36,281 nt of DNA, taken from contig NZ_UQGV01000013.1 in assembly GCF_900540665.1 (NCBI RefSeq), forward strand, positions 1-36,281, written 5' to 3'. The notes under the pieces were generated by a model that was given only the letters and a program-made list of their open reading frames with translations, was not told the DNA's origin and made no database searches. The stretch is from an uncultured Catenibacterium sp. (GTDB taxonomy: Bacteria; Bacillota_I; Bacilli_A; Erysipelotrichales; Coprobacillaceae). A program made the translations under genes and the position numbers. Positions 7,562-15,241 of the stretch are shown in pieces (position 1 is the first letter of the stretch; each line of letters opens with the position of its first letter).

Positions 7562-8479
7562 ATGAAATATCGTAAATGGATTGGAATGATATGTGCTGCA
7601 TTCATGCTTTGTGCATGTACTTCAAAGCAGCCAGAAAAAAAGAAAACAAATACAATCTCGCATACCGCAAAACAAAAAGAAAAGAAAATCAAATCCATCC
7701 CTCAGCCAGCACTTAATACAGAAGAAGTGTCTGCAGTTGTGATGGATGCAGAATCAGGAAAGGTGTATTATGCGAAAAATGAACAGGAATCTCGTTATCC
7801 TGCTTCTACAATTAAGCTATTAAGTGCACTTGTCGCAATAGAGTATTATAAAGATGATGATCTTCTTACTACAAAGAATATTATGTCTTTACCAGATCGT
7901 GTGTTTGTCTATACTGAACCTGTTCATGATGGTGAACAGATTCCTTTTAAAGATGTTATTCGTGGCATGCTTTTAAAAAGTTCTAATGAAATGGCTCTCA
8001 CCCTCGCTGAAAACTATCAAGGTGGTTATGATGCGTTTATTAGTGCAATGAATAAGAAAGCTAAAAAAATAGGCTGTAAAAAGGTAGAAGTTTCTAATCC
8101 TCATGGACTAAGTTATGCAGAGAAAGGATGGCTTAAAGAAACATGCAGTACAAAAGATATGGCACTTATTGCGAGTGCATTTTATAAGAATAGAGAATTA
8201 AGAAATATTATTTCTACGCCAAACTATACTTTTGAATCAAATCAATATCGTACAATGCAGAATGTCAAGATGACCCAGCAAGATTCTCCATATTATGATG
8301 AAAGGGTCATTGGTGGTAAGACAGGCTTTACTAATCTTGCGAAAAGATGTTTAGTCACTTATTCTAAAGTAAAGAATAAAACAATCATTACAGTTGTCTT
8401 TAAAGAAAATACACGTGAAGAAACTTATACGGACACTAAAAAGCTTCTTGACTATGTAAGTGAAGTTTTAGCAGCATAA
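7562..8479 (+). CDS. D-alanyl-D-alanine carboxypeptidase, lipoprotein-type (S11 family)
   Basis: A 305-residue serine peptidase that trims the terminal D-Ala of peptidoglycan stem peptides. The N-terminus has a signal peptide ending in a lipobox-like LCAC with Cys19, followed by a Lys-rich linker, so the enzyme is probably lipid-anchored outside the membrane. Catalytic motifs are STIK (Ser82, Lys85), SSN (140-142) and KTG (253-255). The family segment KKIGCKKVEVSNPHGL is clear. It lacks the C-terminal beta-rich domain and amphipathic anchor helix of PBP5/DacA, which fits lipid anchoring instead. The gene is monocistronic and ends at a terminator shared with the convergent TetR gene. Confidence 0.93.
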   Translation: MKYRKWIGMICAAFMLCACTSKQPEKKKTNTISHTAKQKEKKIKSIPQPALNTEEVSAVVMDAESGKVYYAKNEQESRYPASTIKLLSALVAIEYYKDDDLLTTKNIMSLPDRVFVYTEPVHDGEQIPFKDVIRGMLLKSSNEMALTLAENYQGGYDAFISAMNKKAKKIGCKKVEVSNPHGLSYAEKGWLKETCSTKDMALIASAFYKNRELRNIISTPNYTFESNQYRTMQNVKMTQQDSPYYDERVIGGKTGFTNLAKRCLVTYSKVKNKTIITVVFKENTREETYTDTKKLLDYVSEVLAA

Positions 8480-8497
8480 AAAAATGCTGCTTTTTTT
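8471..8497 (+). terminator. Terminator of the carboxypeptidase gene (shared arm)
   Basis: GCAGCAT (8471-8477) pairs with ATGCTGC (8484-8490), followed by seven T. The central arm also serves the opposite-strand terminator. Confidence 0.85.
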
Positions 8498-8506
8498 AAG
8501 CAGCAT
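8478..8506 (-). terminator. Terminator of the TetR gene (shared arm)
   Basis: On the minus strand, the arm at 8500-8506 pairs with the central arm 8484-8490 and is followed by a T-run (8478-8483). Confidence 0.75.
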
Positions 8507-9116
8507 GAAGTAAGGTACGAATTAAATCATAAAGATAAGGTTTATATTCTTCAATAGGACAAGGAATTCTATTTACTATACAGCTAAAGCAAGTTGATCC
8601 AACGAGTTCTACAATAGTAAAGAATGTAATATCGATATTTTTAATATCTAGATTCTCTTTTTGAACGCCATCTTTGAACAATTCATAAAGACTCAAATGA
8701 TCTGTTTCTTCTAGAATCTTTGTAAGTTCCTGAGAATAAACACCAAGAGATAAATCTTTATTCATTAAAGTGAGGATTGTTGGATTAGCAACAAGATCAT
8801 TAATAACATGATCAATAATAAATATTAAAGAATCTGCAAAATGAGTAATCTCATTATGTTTTTTTAACTCTTTCATTGCATTATCGAAAAGTTCGCTACT
8901 GATTTCCTGAACTATCTGATTTCTAATATCATATTTATCTTTAAAATATAAATAAAAAGTACCTTTTGCGACTTTTGCTTTATTTACGATATCAGAAATA
9001 GATGTATTATTAAAATTCTTTTCAGCAAATAGCGTAGATGCACTTGCTAGAAGACGTTCCCTTTTTTCTTCTTTATTTTTCTCTATTTTAGATTTTATAT
9101 CAGTCAGAGCATGCAT
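8496..9116 (-). CDS. TetR/AcrR-family transcriptional regulator
   Basis: A 206-residue repressor-type protein. The N-terminal helix-turn-helix domain spans about residues 16-62: KRERLLASASTLFAEKNFNNTSISDIVNKAKVAKGTFYLYFKDKYDI is a textbook TetR_N sequence, broken here by position only. The C-terminal ligand/dimer domain is of the AcrR kind and holds a cysteine pair late (CFSC). Start ATG 9116 is chosen because GGAGG lies 8-9 nt upstream. Longer in-frame readings run through the promoter. The promoter overlaps an inverted repeat, so autoregulation is likely. No efflux pump lies adjacent, and the target may be itself or ldh, which is divergently transcribed 250 bp away. The ligand is unknown. 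Confidence 0.93.
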   Translation of the reverse strand: MHALTDIKSKIEKNKEEKRERLLASASTLFAEKNFNNTSISDIVNKAKVAKGTFYLYFKDKYDIRNQIVQEISSELFDNAMKELKKHNEITHFADSLIFIIDHVINDLVANPTILTLMNKDLSLGVYSQELTKILEETDHLSLYELFKDGVQKENLDIKNIDITFFTIVELVGSTCFSCIVNRIPCPIEEYKPYLYDLIRTLLHAA

Positions 9117-9135
9117 ATAAATACCTCCACTTATA

Positions 9136-9163
9136 ATTATACTAGTAGTTGACCAAAAGTCAA
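9136..9163 (-). promoter_or_regulatory. Promoter of the TetR gene
   Basis: On the minus strand, TTGACT (9158-9163), a 16-nt spacer and TATAAT (9136-9141). This is a near-consensus SigA promoter ending about 20 nt before the start codon. Confidence 0.75.
9149..9163. promoter_or_regulatory. Candidate TetR operator (inverted repeat TTGAC-N5-GTCAA)
   Basis: A perfect 5-bp inverted repeat with a 5-nt centre covers the -35 box of the TetR gene. This position suits an autorepressor. The assignment to this regulator is inference. Confidence 0.5.
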
Positions 9164-9201
9164 TTTTTACCTTTGGAAGCAAAAAAATAAATTCATTGTG
9201 A

Positions 9202-9215
9202 TGAATTCGCTTACA
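9202..9215 (-). promoter_or_regulatory. cre-like box 1 upstream of ldh
   Basis: On the minus strand TGTAAGCGAATTCA matches the CcpA cre pattern TGNAARCGNWWWCA at every fixed position. Its centre lies 33 bp from a second such box. Confidence 0.55.
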
Positions 9216-9234
9216 CTTACATTCTTTGAAACAA

Positions 9235-9248
9235 TGAAAACGTATTCA
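9235..9248 (+). promoter_or_regulatory. cre-like box 2 upstream of ldh
   Basis: TGAAAACGTATTCA matches the CcpA cre pattern TGNAARCGNWWWCA. It lies about 67 bp upstream of the ldh -35, where CcpA can activate glycolytic and fermentation genes. Confidence 0.55.
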
Positions 9249-9314
9249 TCAAAAAAGCTTGGATTTATCAACTAAATTTAAATAATTTTTTTTATTTAAA
9301 ACGCAAATATTTTA

Positions 9315-9343
9315 TTGTATTTAGGAAATGATTATACTATACT
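9315..9343 (+). promoter_or_regulatory. Promoter of ldh
   Basis: TTGTAT (9315-9320), a 17-nt spacer and TATACT (9338-9343). TAGGAGAG follows at 9352-9359. Confidence 0.7.
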
Positions 9344-9370
9344 TCTAGGTATAGGAGAGTGAAATGAATT

Positions 9371-10366
9371 ATGGCAATGACAGATTATTTAAATGATATG
9401 CCTGCTCAGGGTAACCGTAAGGTTGTTCTAGTTGGTACAGGTTTTGTAGGTATGAGTATGGCTTATACTTTAATGAACCACAAGGGTATTGATGAATTAG
9501 TATTAGTAGACGTTAATACTGAAAAGGCAGAAGGGGAAGCAATGGACTTAGTTCATGGTTTACCATATGCAAGCGGTAAATTAAAGGTTTATGCAGGTGA
9601 TTATTCTGACTGTGCAGATGCAAACGTTATCGTTGTAACTGCTGGTGCTGCTCAGAAACCAGGTCAGACAAGACTTGAATTAGTTGCAATTAACACAAAG
9701 ATTATGGCTTCAGTTGGTAAGTCTATTAAAGAATCAGGATTCAATGGTGTTATTGTAGTAGCATCTAACCCATGTGATATCATGACTTACGTAATGCAGA
9801 AGGCTACAGGTCTTCATCCATACCAGGTTCTTGGTTCAGGAACTATGCTTGATACAGCAAGATTAAGATATGAAATTGGTAACTTCTTCGAAGTAAACCC
9901 AGCTTCAGTTCATGGTTATATCATGGGTGAACATGGTGATAGCTCATTCGTATCTTGGACAAACGCTTATATCGGATGCAAGTCACTTCTTGAAGTTGTA
10001 GAAGAAAGAGGAGTTCCATTTGACCAGTTACAGAGAATCTACGAACAGGTTAGAGATGCAGCTTATGAAATCATCAACAAGAAGAGAGCTACTTACTATG
10101 GTATCGGTATGTCTCTTGCTAGATTAGTAGATGCAATCTTAAACAACGAAAATACAGTTCTTCCATTATCATGCTACCTTGAAGGTCAGTATGGTCATGA
10201 AGGTTTATATATCGGTGTTCCAGCAATCATCAACAGAGCAGGTATCCGTGAAATCTTAACATTACCTTTAACTGAATCTGATCAGGAAAAATTTGACAGA
10301 TCTTGTAATACTTTACAGGAAATCATTGATACTACTGTAAACCCTATTCTTGAAGGAAAAGCATAA
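9371..10366 (+). CDS. ldh: L-lactate dehydrogenase
   Basis: 331 residues. It reduces pyruvate to L-lactate with NADH at the end of glycolysis. The Rossmann motif GTGFVG lies at 22-27 and the NAD-selecting Asp at 47 (LVLVDVN). The mobile loop AAQKPGQTRL has Gln95, which marks lactate rather than malate dehydrogenase. DTARLR holds Asp161/Arg164 and GEHGDSSF holds catalytic His188. The length is slightly above the usual 315-320 owing to a short N-terminal extension. ATG 9371 lies 11 nt after TAGGAGAG. An out-of-frame ATG at 9364 closer to the ribosome site would give only ten codons. The many optimal codons in this gene suggest high expression. Two cre-like boxes upstream point to control by sugar supply. 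It is monocistronic with a very strong terminator. Confidence 0.96.
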   Translation: MAMTDYLNDMPAQGNRKVVLVGTGFVGMSMAYTLMNHKGIDELVLVDVNTEKAEGEAMDLVHGLPYASGKLKVYAGDYSDCADANVIVVTAGAAQKPGQTRLELVAINTKIMASVGKSIKESGFNGVIVVASNPCDIMTYVMQKATGLHPYQVLGSGTMLDTARLRYEIGNFFEVNPASVHGYIMGEHGDSSFVSWTNAYIGCKSLLEVVEERGVPFDQLQRIYEQVRDAAYEIINKKRATYYGIGMSLARLVDAILNNENTVLPLSCYLEGQYGHEGLYIGVPAIINRAGIREILTLPLTESDQEKFDRSCNTLQEIIDTTVNPILEGKA

Positions 10367-10381
10367 CATTGATTTTCACTT

Positions 10382-10413
10382 AAACTCCTAGGCTCGCGCC
10401 TAGGAGTTTTTTT
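10382..10413 (+). terminator. Terminator of ldh
   Basis: A 12-bp perfect stem AAACTCCTAGGC/GCCTAGGAGTTT with loop TCGC is followed by T4. It is the strongest terminator in the window. Confidence 0.95.
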
Positions 10414-10450
10414 GGTTAACATAAAATTAAGGCCCATAACCGTCTAAGTG

Positions 10451-10459
10451 TGATATAAT
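10451..10459 (+). promoter_or_regulatory. Extended -10 promoter of the DUF2238-like gene
   Basis: TGATATAAT (TGn plus perfect TATAAT) lies 23 nt before the ATG. There is no clear -35, as expected for an extended -10 promoter. Confidence 0.6.
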
Positions 10460-10481
10460 ACTTAAACTAGGAGGAAATTTC

Positions 10482-11195
10482 ATGAATAATAATGAATTTG
10501 AATACAGTGAAAAAACAAAGCGCCGTGTTAGAATTTTTAAAAGAATCTTATCTTTTATTGTTCTTATTCTTGCGATTGTGACAATGGTTGCTTTATTCTA
10601 TGTAAAAAAAGAAAAAATACGTGTGCGATTGTTCTTCTCACTATTACAATATATTGCGATGAGTATCATATTGATCTCACCAAGACTCTTGAAGAAGTTT
10701 GCAAACTTTGAAGTGCCAGTTGAAGTACATATCAGTGTTACAGCCTTTGCTTTTTTAGGATTAGTACTTGGGGATGGCTTAAACTTCTATGGAAAAATAG
10801 CCTGGTGGGATTCATTACTTCATTTCACTTCAGGAATCATTCTTTCATTTATCGCTTTATGGTTGTTACAGATGTTAGTCATGCGTACTAAATATCTATT
10901 TATGCATCGTGCCTTATTATATATATTTGTTGTTGCCTTCTCGCTTGCTGTAGGGGCTATATGGGAACTATGTGAATATACAGTGGATGATATCTTCCAT
11001 ACCAATAACCAGCAATATATGGCAACAACACGTGCAACAATTGTATCAAGTGATGATGAACCATTAGAAGGACATGAAGCACTTGCTGATACTATGAAGG
11101 ATCTTGCACTAGATCTTGCAGGTGCTATTTTAGTTATTGGTTATGAGTGTTCTAAAAAAGAAATTACACAATATTATGTTTCTAAGAAAGACTAG
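10482..11195 (+). CDS. Multi-pass membrane protein, DUF2238/YjdF-like
   Basis: A 237-residue integral membrane protein with about six hydrophobic segments. WWDSLLHFTSGI (near residue 108), GAIWELCEYTVDDIF (about 158-172) and ADTMKDLALDLAGAI (about 204-218) form a conserved set of D/H/E residues inside or near membrane helices. The same pattern occurs in the YjdF/DUF2238 inner-membrane family. These residues could form a metal or catalytic site, but no biochemical role is known to me. The start codon is supported by AGGAGGA at 10469-10475. The next gene has its own promoter beginning at the stop codon, so these are separate units or weakly linked. Confidence 0.65.
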   Translation: MNNNEFEYSEKTKRRVRIFKRILSFIVLILAIVTMVALFYVKKEKIRVRLFFSLLQYIAMSIILISPRLLKKFANFEVPVEVHISVTAFAFLGLVLGDGLNFYGKIAWWDSLLHFTSGIILSFIALWLLQMLVMRTKYLFMHRALLYIFVVAFSLAVGAIWELCEYTVDDIFHTNNQQYMATTRATIVSSDDEPLEGHEALADTMKDLALDLAGAILVIGYECSKKEITQYYVSKKD

Positions 11196-11197
11196 TA

Positions 11198-11226
11198 TTG
11201 GAATTGTCACATCTTGGTGTTAGAAT
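11198..11226 (+). promoter_or_regulatory. Promoter of ktrB-ktrA
   Basis: TTGGAA (11198-11203), a 17-nt spacer and TAGAAT (11221-11226) with TGT just before it (extended -10). It supports translation from ATG 11252 rather than any start near 11198. Confidence 0.65.
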
Positions 11227-11251
11227 AGATGCGATTATAGGAGAAATATTT

Positions 11252-12655
11252 ATGAAAGATATTGTTTTAGCTAAAAGAAAGCATTCTGGTCATCTTTCTG
11301 CACCAAAGAAAGTATCTCTTTCTTTCCTTGCAGTTATTATAATTGGTGCTATATTACTTTCTTTACCATTCGCAAATAAACATCATGCAGCAAGTTTTCT
11401 AGATAACTTGTTTATCTCAACTTCGGCTGTATGCGTAACAGGGCTTTCACCCTTAACTGTTGTAGATCAATATAATTTATTTGGGCAGATTGTTCTTATC
11501 ATACTTGTACAAATTGGTGGTCTTGGATTCTTGACTTTCTTATATCTGTTCTTGTTTCTTGCAAGACAAAGAATTACATTAAGTCGTAAACTTGTTTTTA
11601 CTGAAGCGCTTAATCAGAATTCTTTAAACATGCTTCCAAGATTACTTAAAACTATTTTTATCTATACAGTCACTATTGAAGTGATTGGTACTATTTTCCT
11701 TTCAATGTTCTTTATACCACGTTTAGGGACATTAAAAGGAATCTATTATGGTATATGGCATTCTATCAGTGCATTTTGTAATGCAGGATTTGATTTATGT
11801 GGTTCAACATCACTTATTGCCTATAATACAAATCCTATCATTAATTTCATTGTTCCATTTGAAATTATCATGGGTGGATTAGGTTTTATTGTTGTATTAG
11901 ATATTCGTGATAAATATATTAAAGAAAAAAGAAGATCATCAAGTTTTTCATGGCATCATCTTTTTGGCAGTTTTGCTTTACATACAAAAATTGTGTTAGT
12001 GATGACTGTGTCTTTAATCGTAGTAGGGACATTATTATTTTTTGTGATGGAATTCAACAATCCATTAACTATTGGTAAAATGAATCTTCAGGATAAACTT
12101 GTTGTATCATTCTTCCAATCAGTGACAACTCGTACGGCTGGATTCTCTACTGTTGATATGTATTCACTTAATAGAATCACAAAAATATTAATGTGTTCGC
12201 TTATGTTTATTGGTGGTTCTCCTGCATCTACTGCTGGAGGTATTAAAACAGTTACTTTTGCACTTGTATTATTATTAATGAGAACAACCTATCGTGGTAT
12301 TGAAGAAACAACTGTATTCCAGCGTCGTATTAAAAAAAGAATGCTTGTAAGAGCTTTTTCTATCTTTTTCTTAGGATTGATGCTTTGTATTGTTTCATCA
12401 TCCATCATGCTTGTAACAGAACCTAAACAGGATTATTTGAATATCCTGATGGAAGTATTCTCTGCATTTGGTACAGTAGGCTTGAGTGCTTCTGTGACTC
12501 CTGCTTTAAGCATAGTAGGAAAATGTATAGATATACTTTTAATGTATGCGGGACGTATAGGTCCAATTTCATTAATGATCTTATTTACTAAACGTTCACA
12601 TGATACGAACGTAAAAGAATTTAAATATCCAGATGAGGATGTACTTGTTGGCTAG
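11252..12655 (+). CDS. ktrB: Potassium uptake protein KtrB (TrkH/KtrB family channel subunit)
   Basis: A 467-residue membrane channel of the SKT superfamily, with four repeated M1-P-M2 units. The four filter regions are visible: SAVCVTGL, FCNAGFDL, TTRTAGFS and FGTVGLS, each with the key glycine that makes the potassium/sodium-coupled pore. The last filter segment continues SASVTP. ATG 11252 has AGGAG 8 nt upstream. A longer in-frame reading from 11198 would overlap the promoter. The next gene, 11 nt downstream, encodes the regulatory ring subunit KtrA, so the pair is a complete Ktr importer. Confidence 0.94.
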   Translation: MKDIVLAKRKHSGHLSAPKKVSLSFLAVIIIGAILLSLPFANKHHAASFLDNLFISTSAVCVTGLSPLTVVDQYNLFGQIVLIILVQIGGLGFLTFLYLFLFLARQRITLSRKLVFTEALNQNSLNMLPRLLKTIFIYTVTIEVIGTIFLSMFFIPRLGTLKGIYYGIWHSISAFCNAGFDLCGSTSLIAYNTNPIINFIVPFEIIMGGLGFIVVLDIRDKYIKEKRRSSSFSWHHLFGSFALHTKIVLVMTVSLIVVGTLLFFVMEFNNPLTIGKMNLQDKLVVSFFQSVTTRTAGFSTVDMYSLNRITKILMCSLMFIGGSPASTAGGIKTVTFALVLLLMRTTYRGIEETTVFQRRIKKRMLVRAFSIFFLGLMLCIVSSSIMLVTEPKQDYLNILMEVFSAFGTVGLSASVTPALSIVGKCIDILLMYAGRIGPISLMILFTKRSHDTNVKEFKYPDEDVLVG

Positions 12656-12666
12656 GAGGAGTAATT

Positions 12667-13341
12667 ATGAGTAATAAACCAAAACAGGTAGCTATTTTAG
12701 GATTAGGTATCTTTGGATGTACACTTGCTGAAACATTAGAAGACTTTGGAGTAGAAGTTCTTGCGGTTGATATCGACCCAGTATGTGTTGGTAGAATTAA
12801 AGATAATGTCACAAAAGCAATTGTCGCAGATGTCACTGATCGTGAACAATTATTAGAACTTGATATCAATACATTTGATGTTGCAGTTGTAGCTATTTCT
12901 AAACACTTTGAAGAAGCGGTATCATGTACACTATTATTAAAGGAATTAAATGTCCCTTATGTTATTGCGAAAGCACGTACAAAACGTAAGAAAATCATCT
13001 TAGAAAAAGTAGGGGCTGATCGTGTCATCAATACTGAAAAAGAAATGGCTTATAAGCTTGCTAAACATTTATTAAGACGTTCTATTGTTGATTTAGTAGA
13101 ACTTGATGAAGAATATTCTATTGTTGAAATTAAAACACTTAAGGATTGGGAAGGTAAAACACTTTCTAATGTTAATATTCGTCGTGTTTATGGCATGAAC
13201 GTTGTAGGAATCAAGCCTCAGGGTTCACCTAAGATGACAATGGACTTTAGCGCTGATTATATTATTCAGCCAGGAGATCATTTCCTTGTTGTAAGTAAAA
13301 CAAAAGAAGTAGAAAAATGGGATTTTCTCACTAAGGAATAG
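12667..13341 (+). CDS. ktrA: Potassium uptake regulatory subunit KtrA (RCK protein)
   Basis: A 224-residue cytoplasmic protein that forms an octameric ring and gates KtrB in response to ATP/ADP or NAD(H). The N-terminal RCK domain has GLGIFG at 12-17 and the acidic end of the second strand AVDIDP (35-38), the nucleotide-binding Rossmann features. The C-terminal RCK_C domain starts about residue 135 (DLVELDEEYSIVEIKTL) and ends with IQPGDHFLVVSK. The length is typical. It is in an operon with ktrB with an 11-nt gap and a clear ribosome site (TAGGAGGAG). Confidence 0.95.
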   Translation: MSNKPKQVAILGLGIFGCTLAETLEDFGVEVLAVDIDPVCVGRIKDNVTKAIVADVTDREQLLELDINTFDVAVVAISKHFEEAVSCTLLLKELNVPYVIAKARTKRKKIILEKVGADRVINTEKEMAYKLAKHLLRRSIVDLVELDEEYSIVEIKTLKDWEGKTLSNVNIRRVYGMNVVGIKPQGSPKMTMDFSADYIIQPGDHFLVVSKTKEVEKWDFLTKE

Positions 13342-13360
13342 CAAAAGGCTATTCCTTTTT
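13333..13360 (+). terminator. Terminator of ktrBA
   Basis: A 10-bp perfect stem AAGGAATAGC/GCTATTCCTT with loop AAAAG, followed by T-run. The left arm contains the ktrA stop codon. Confidence 0.9.
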
Positions 13361-13384
13361 CTATAATGGTAATAGGAGGATATT

Positions 13385-15145
13385 ATGAACCTATTACAAC
13401 TTACAATAGAAACATTTGATAAGAATGTTGAGACTGACTTCACTTCATTAAAGAATCATTTAAATTATATTGAAGATCATAATACAGTCGTCAATGGTCT
13501 CACATTCGCTTTTTTTGGTTTGACAGAAATTATTATTAAGAGAGTTTATCTTACATTTGAACAGAATAATGGCACACATACCATTGAACGTATGTACCAG
13601 TCAGGAAAATGTATTCTTCAATGTGATGGTCTAGAAGATGAAGAAGCACAACAACATATCCAGGATATTTTAACTATGAATTATAATCAGTTCATGCAGC
13701 AGTTCATCATGCCTTCTTCATTTATTCATGGCTGGATCCAATCACCCAAAGAAGAAATGATGCGTTCTTTTTTATCTACAAAACCAGTGATTACAAGTGA
13801 AATCCCTATAGTTATCCAGCAGATTAATGAAACAATGGAATTCTTAAACAGCTATGAGGACTATCAGAGCGCCCGTGCTTATATCACTAAGAATAAACCT
13901 TATTTATCTTTATACTCTAATCATCTTGATTCATTAGAGAATAATTTAATGGATAAGAAAAAGAAGGTCCTACGTGAAATAGAACTTGTCACTGAACTAG
14001 ATGATATGGAAAAGAAGGCCGCTATTAGAAAGAAGCAGCAGCAGACCATCGATAAACGTCGAGAAGGATTAAATGAGCTCTCATTACTTTATGATGAGTA
14101 CTTACTCTCACAGGACCACCTATTTGATTTGGAACAAGCCTATAGTCGAGCTGTCTATCTTTATGGTAGTGAAAACGATGACTATATGCGTATGTATCAT
14201 CATTATATGAATAGTATTGCAGGTATACTTGCTAAGGACTTAAAAGAAGGAATACCTTGTCCTGTATGTGGCTCTCTTCATCATCCTAAACCTTGTTTAA
14301 TAGAAGGAAGAGAAGTATCTCAAGAACTTCTTTTTAAAAAAGAAACAATATTAGAAAAAACAAGAGAAGACCTAGAAAAGAAACGCATAGAAAAAGCAAC
14401 TTATATGGTGCGTCATCAAAGACTCATTGAAAAGATTATTCAAAAGAAAAAAGAACTTCATATTACAGAAGATATCTCTAAAGAGATGTTTATTAGAGAA
14501 CTCAGTGTTCTTAATACAGATTATTTATCTCATTATAAGAAAGATAAGAAACTCCTAGATGAGATTGGGTATCTTCATAAACTAGAAAAACATCTTCCAG
14601 CACTTAAACAGGATTATCATGAGATATTACTAGCTATTGAAGAAGTAAAAGAAGAATATCTCACATTAGAAGAAAAAATCAAGCATGCTGAAATGTTCTG
14701 TGATGACATCATTCAAAAATATTCTTTTATTATTTATGTAGATGACCGCTTTATTGAAAACAAGAAGAAGGAATGCCTCAATAATCAGAAAATTCTTACA
14801 TTACTTCATAAACAGACAGTTCCTCTTGAAGAAGATATGACACCATTTATGAACCAGATGATGGAGAGGGCAAATTGCTTATTAAAAGAAATCACGCATG
14901 GTTGTTTGGAACTTGTGCTCAAAGATGACAAGCTATATCTTAAACAAGATCATCAAATATCTTTAGTACAGGATTCTTCAATGATTGGCTTATGTACAAT
15001 TGTTTTAGGATATAGTCTATCTTCTTTGATTTCACATCAGAATATCTTATTTATTAATTACCCATTACAAGATAATTATCGAGAAACAATGCTGAAGGCA
15101 CTATCATTATCACCTTGTTTTTCAAGACTCTATATCGCAAAATAA
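13385..15145 (+). CDS. SbcC/Rad50-like zinc-hook protein without ATPase motifs
   Basis: A 586-residue protein with the SbcC architecture: globular N-end, coiled coil (about 170-255), zinc hook, returning coiled coil (about 310-480) and globular C-end. The hook LKEGIPCPVCGSLHHPKP (Cys292, Cys295) is nearly the canonical SbcC hook sequence. The N-end aligns by eye with SbcC (LQLTIETF start, GLTFAFFG after the P-loop position, NYNQFMQQFIMPSSFIHGWI for DYDQF.Q.V.LPQG.FA.FL). Where SbcC has GxTGxGKTT, this protein has IEDHNTVVN. The signature SGGE region is replaced by QDSSMIGLCTIVLGYSL, and Walker B/D-loop by ILFINYPLQDN. It is also little more than half the length of SbcC, with much shorter coils. 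The frame is intact over 1.76 kb with an AGGAGG site at 13374-13379, so it is not an obvious pseudogene. No SbcD nuclease gene is nearby. Likely a catalytically dead paralogue; function unknown. Confidence 0.75.
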   Translation: MNLLQLTIETFDKNVETDFTSLKNHLNYIEDHNTVVNGLTFAFFGLTEIIIKRVYLTFEQNNGTHTIERMYQSGKCILQCDGLEDEEAQQHIQDILTMNYNQFMQQFIMPSSFIHGWIQSPKEEMMRSFLSTKPVITSEIPIVIQQINETMEFLNSYEDYQSARAYITKNKPYLSLYSNHLDSLENNLMDKKKKVLREIELVTELDDMEKKAAIRKKQQQTIDKRREGLNELSLLYDEYLLSQDHLFDLEQAYSRAVYLYGSENDDYMRMYHHYMNSIAGILAKDLKEGIPCPVCGSLHHPKPCLIEGREVSQELLFKKETILEKTREDLEKKRIEKATYMVRHQRLIEKIIQKKKELHITEDISKEMFIRELSVLNTDYLSHYKKDKKLLDEIGYLHKLEKHLPALKQDYHEILLAIEEVKEEYLTLEEKIKHAEMFCDDIIQKYSFIIYVDDRFIENKKKECLNNQKILTLLHKQTVPLEEDMTPFMNQMMERANCLLKEITHGCLELVLKDDKLYLKQDHQISLVQDSSMIGLCTIVLGYSLSSLISHQNILFINYPLQDNYRETMLKALSLSPCFSRLYIAK

Positions 15146-15187
15146 GTGATTATAACACATTATTATCATCATGATTTGGATTAATCC

Positions 15188-15215
15188 TTTTCATTTTCAC
15201 AAAAATAGTTATAAT
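15188..15215 (+). promoter_or_regulatory. Promoter of proS
   Basis: TTTTCA (15188-15193), a 16-nt spacer and TATAAT (15210-15215). The leader to the start codon is only about 20 nt, so there is no room for a T-box. Confidence 0.5.
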
Positions 15216-15241
15216 ATTATCGTACAAGAGAGGAGAAAGTT

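Noticed and set aside
9278..9300. AT-only inverted repeat in the ldh leader
   Set aside because: Only A/T pairs around a T-run in a very AT-rich region; expected by chance and too weak to be a terminator.
9183..9370. Rex binding site upstream of ldh
   Set aside because: The TTGTGA at 9196 lacks the matching TCACAA half at the right spacing; the bases fit a cre box better.
15146..15241. T-box riboswitch upstream of proS
   Set aside because: The leader between promoter and start is only about 20 nt, and no specifier hairpin or TGGN-type antiterminator is present.
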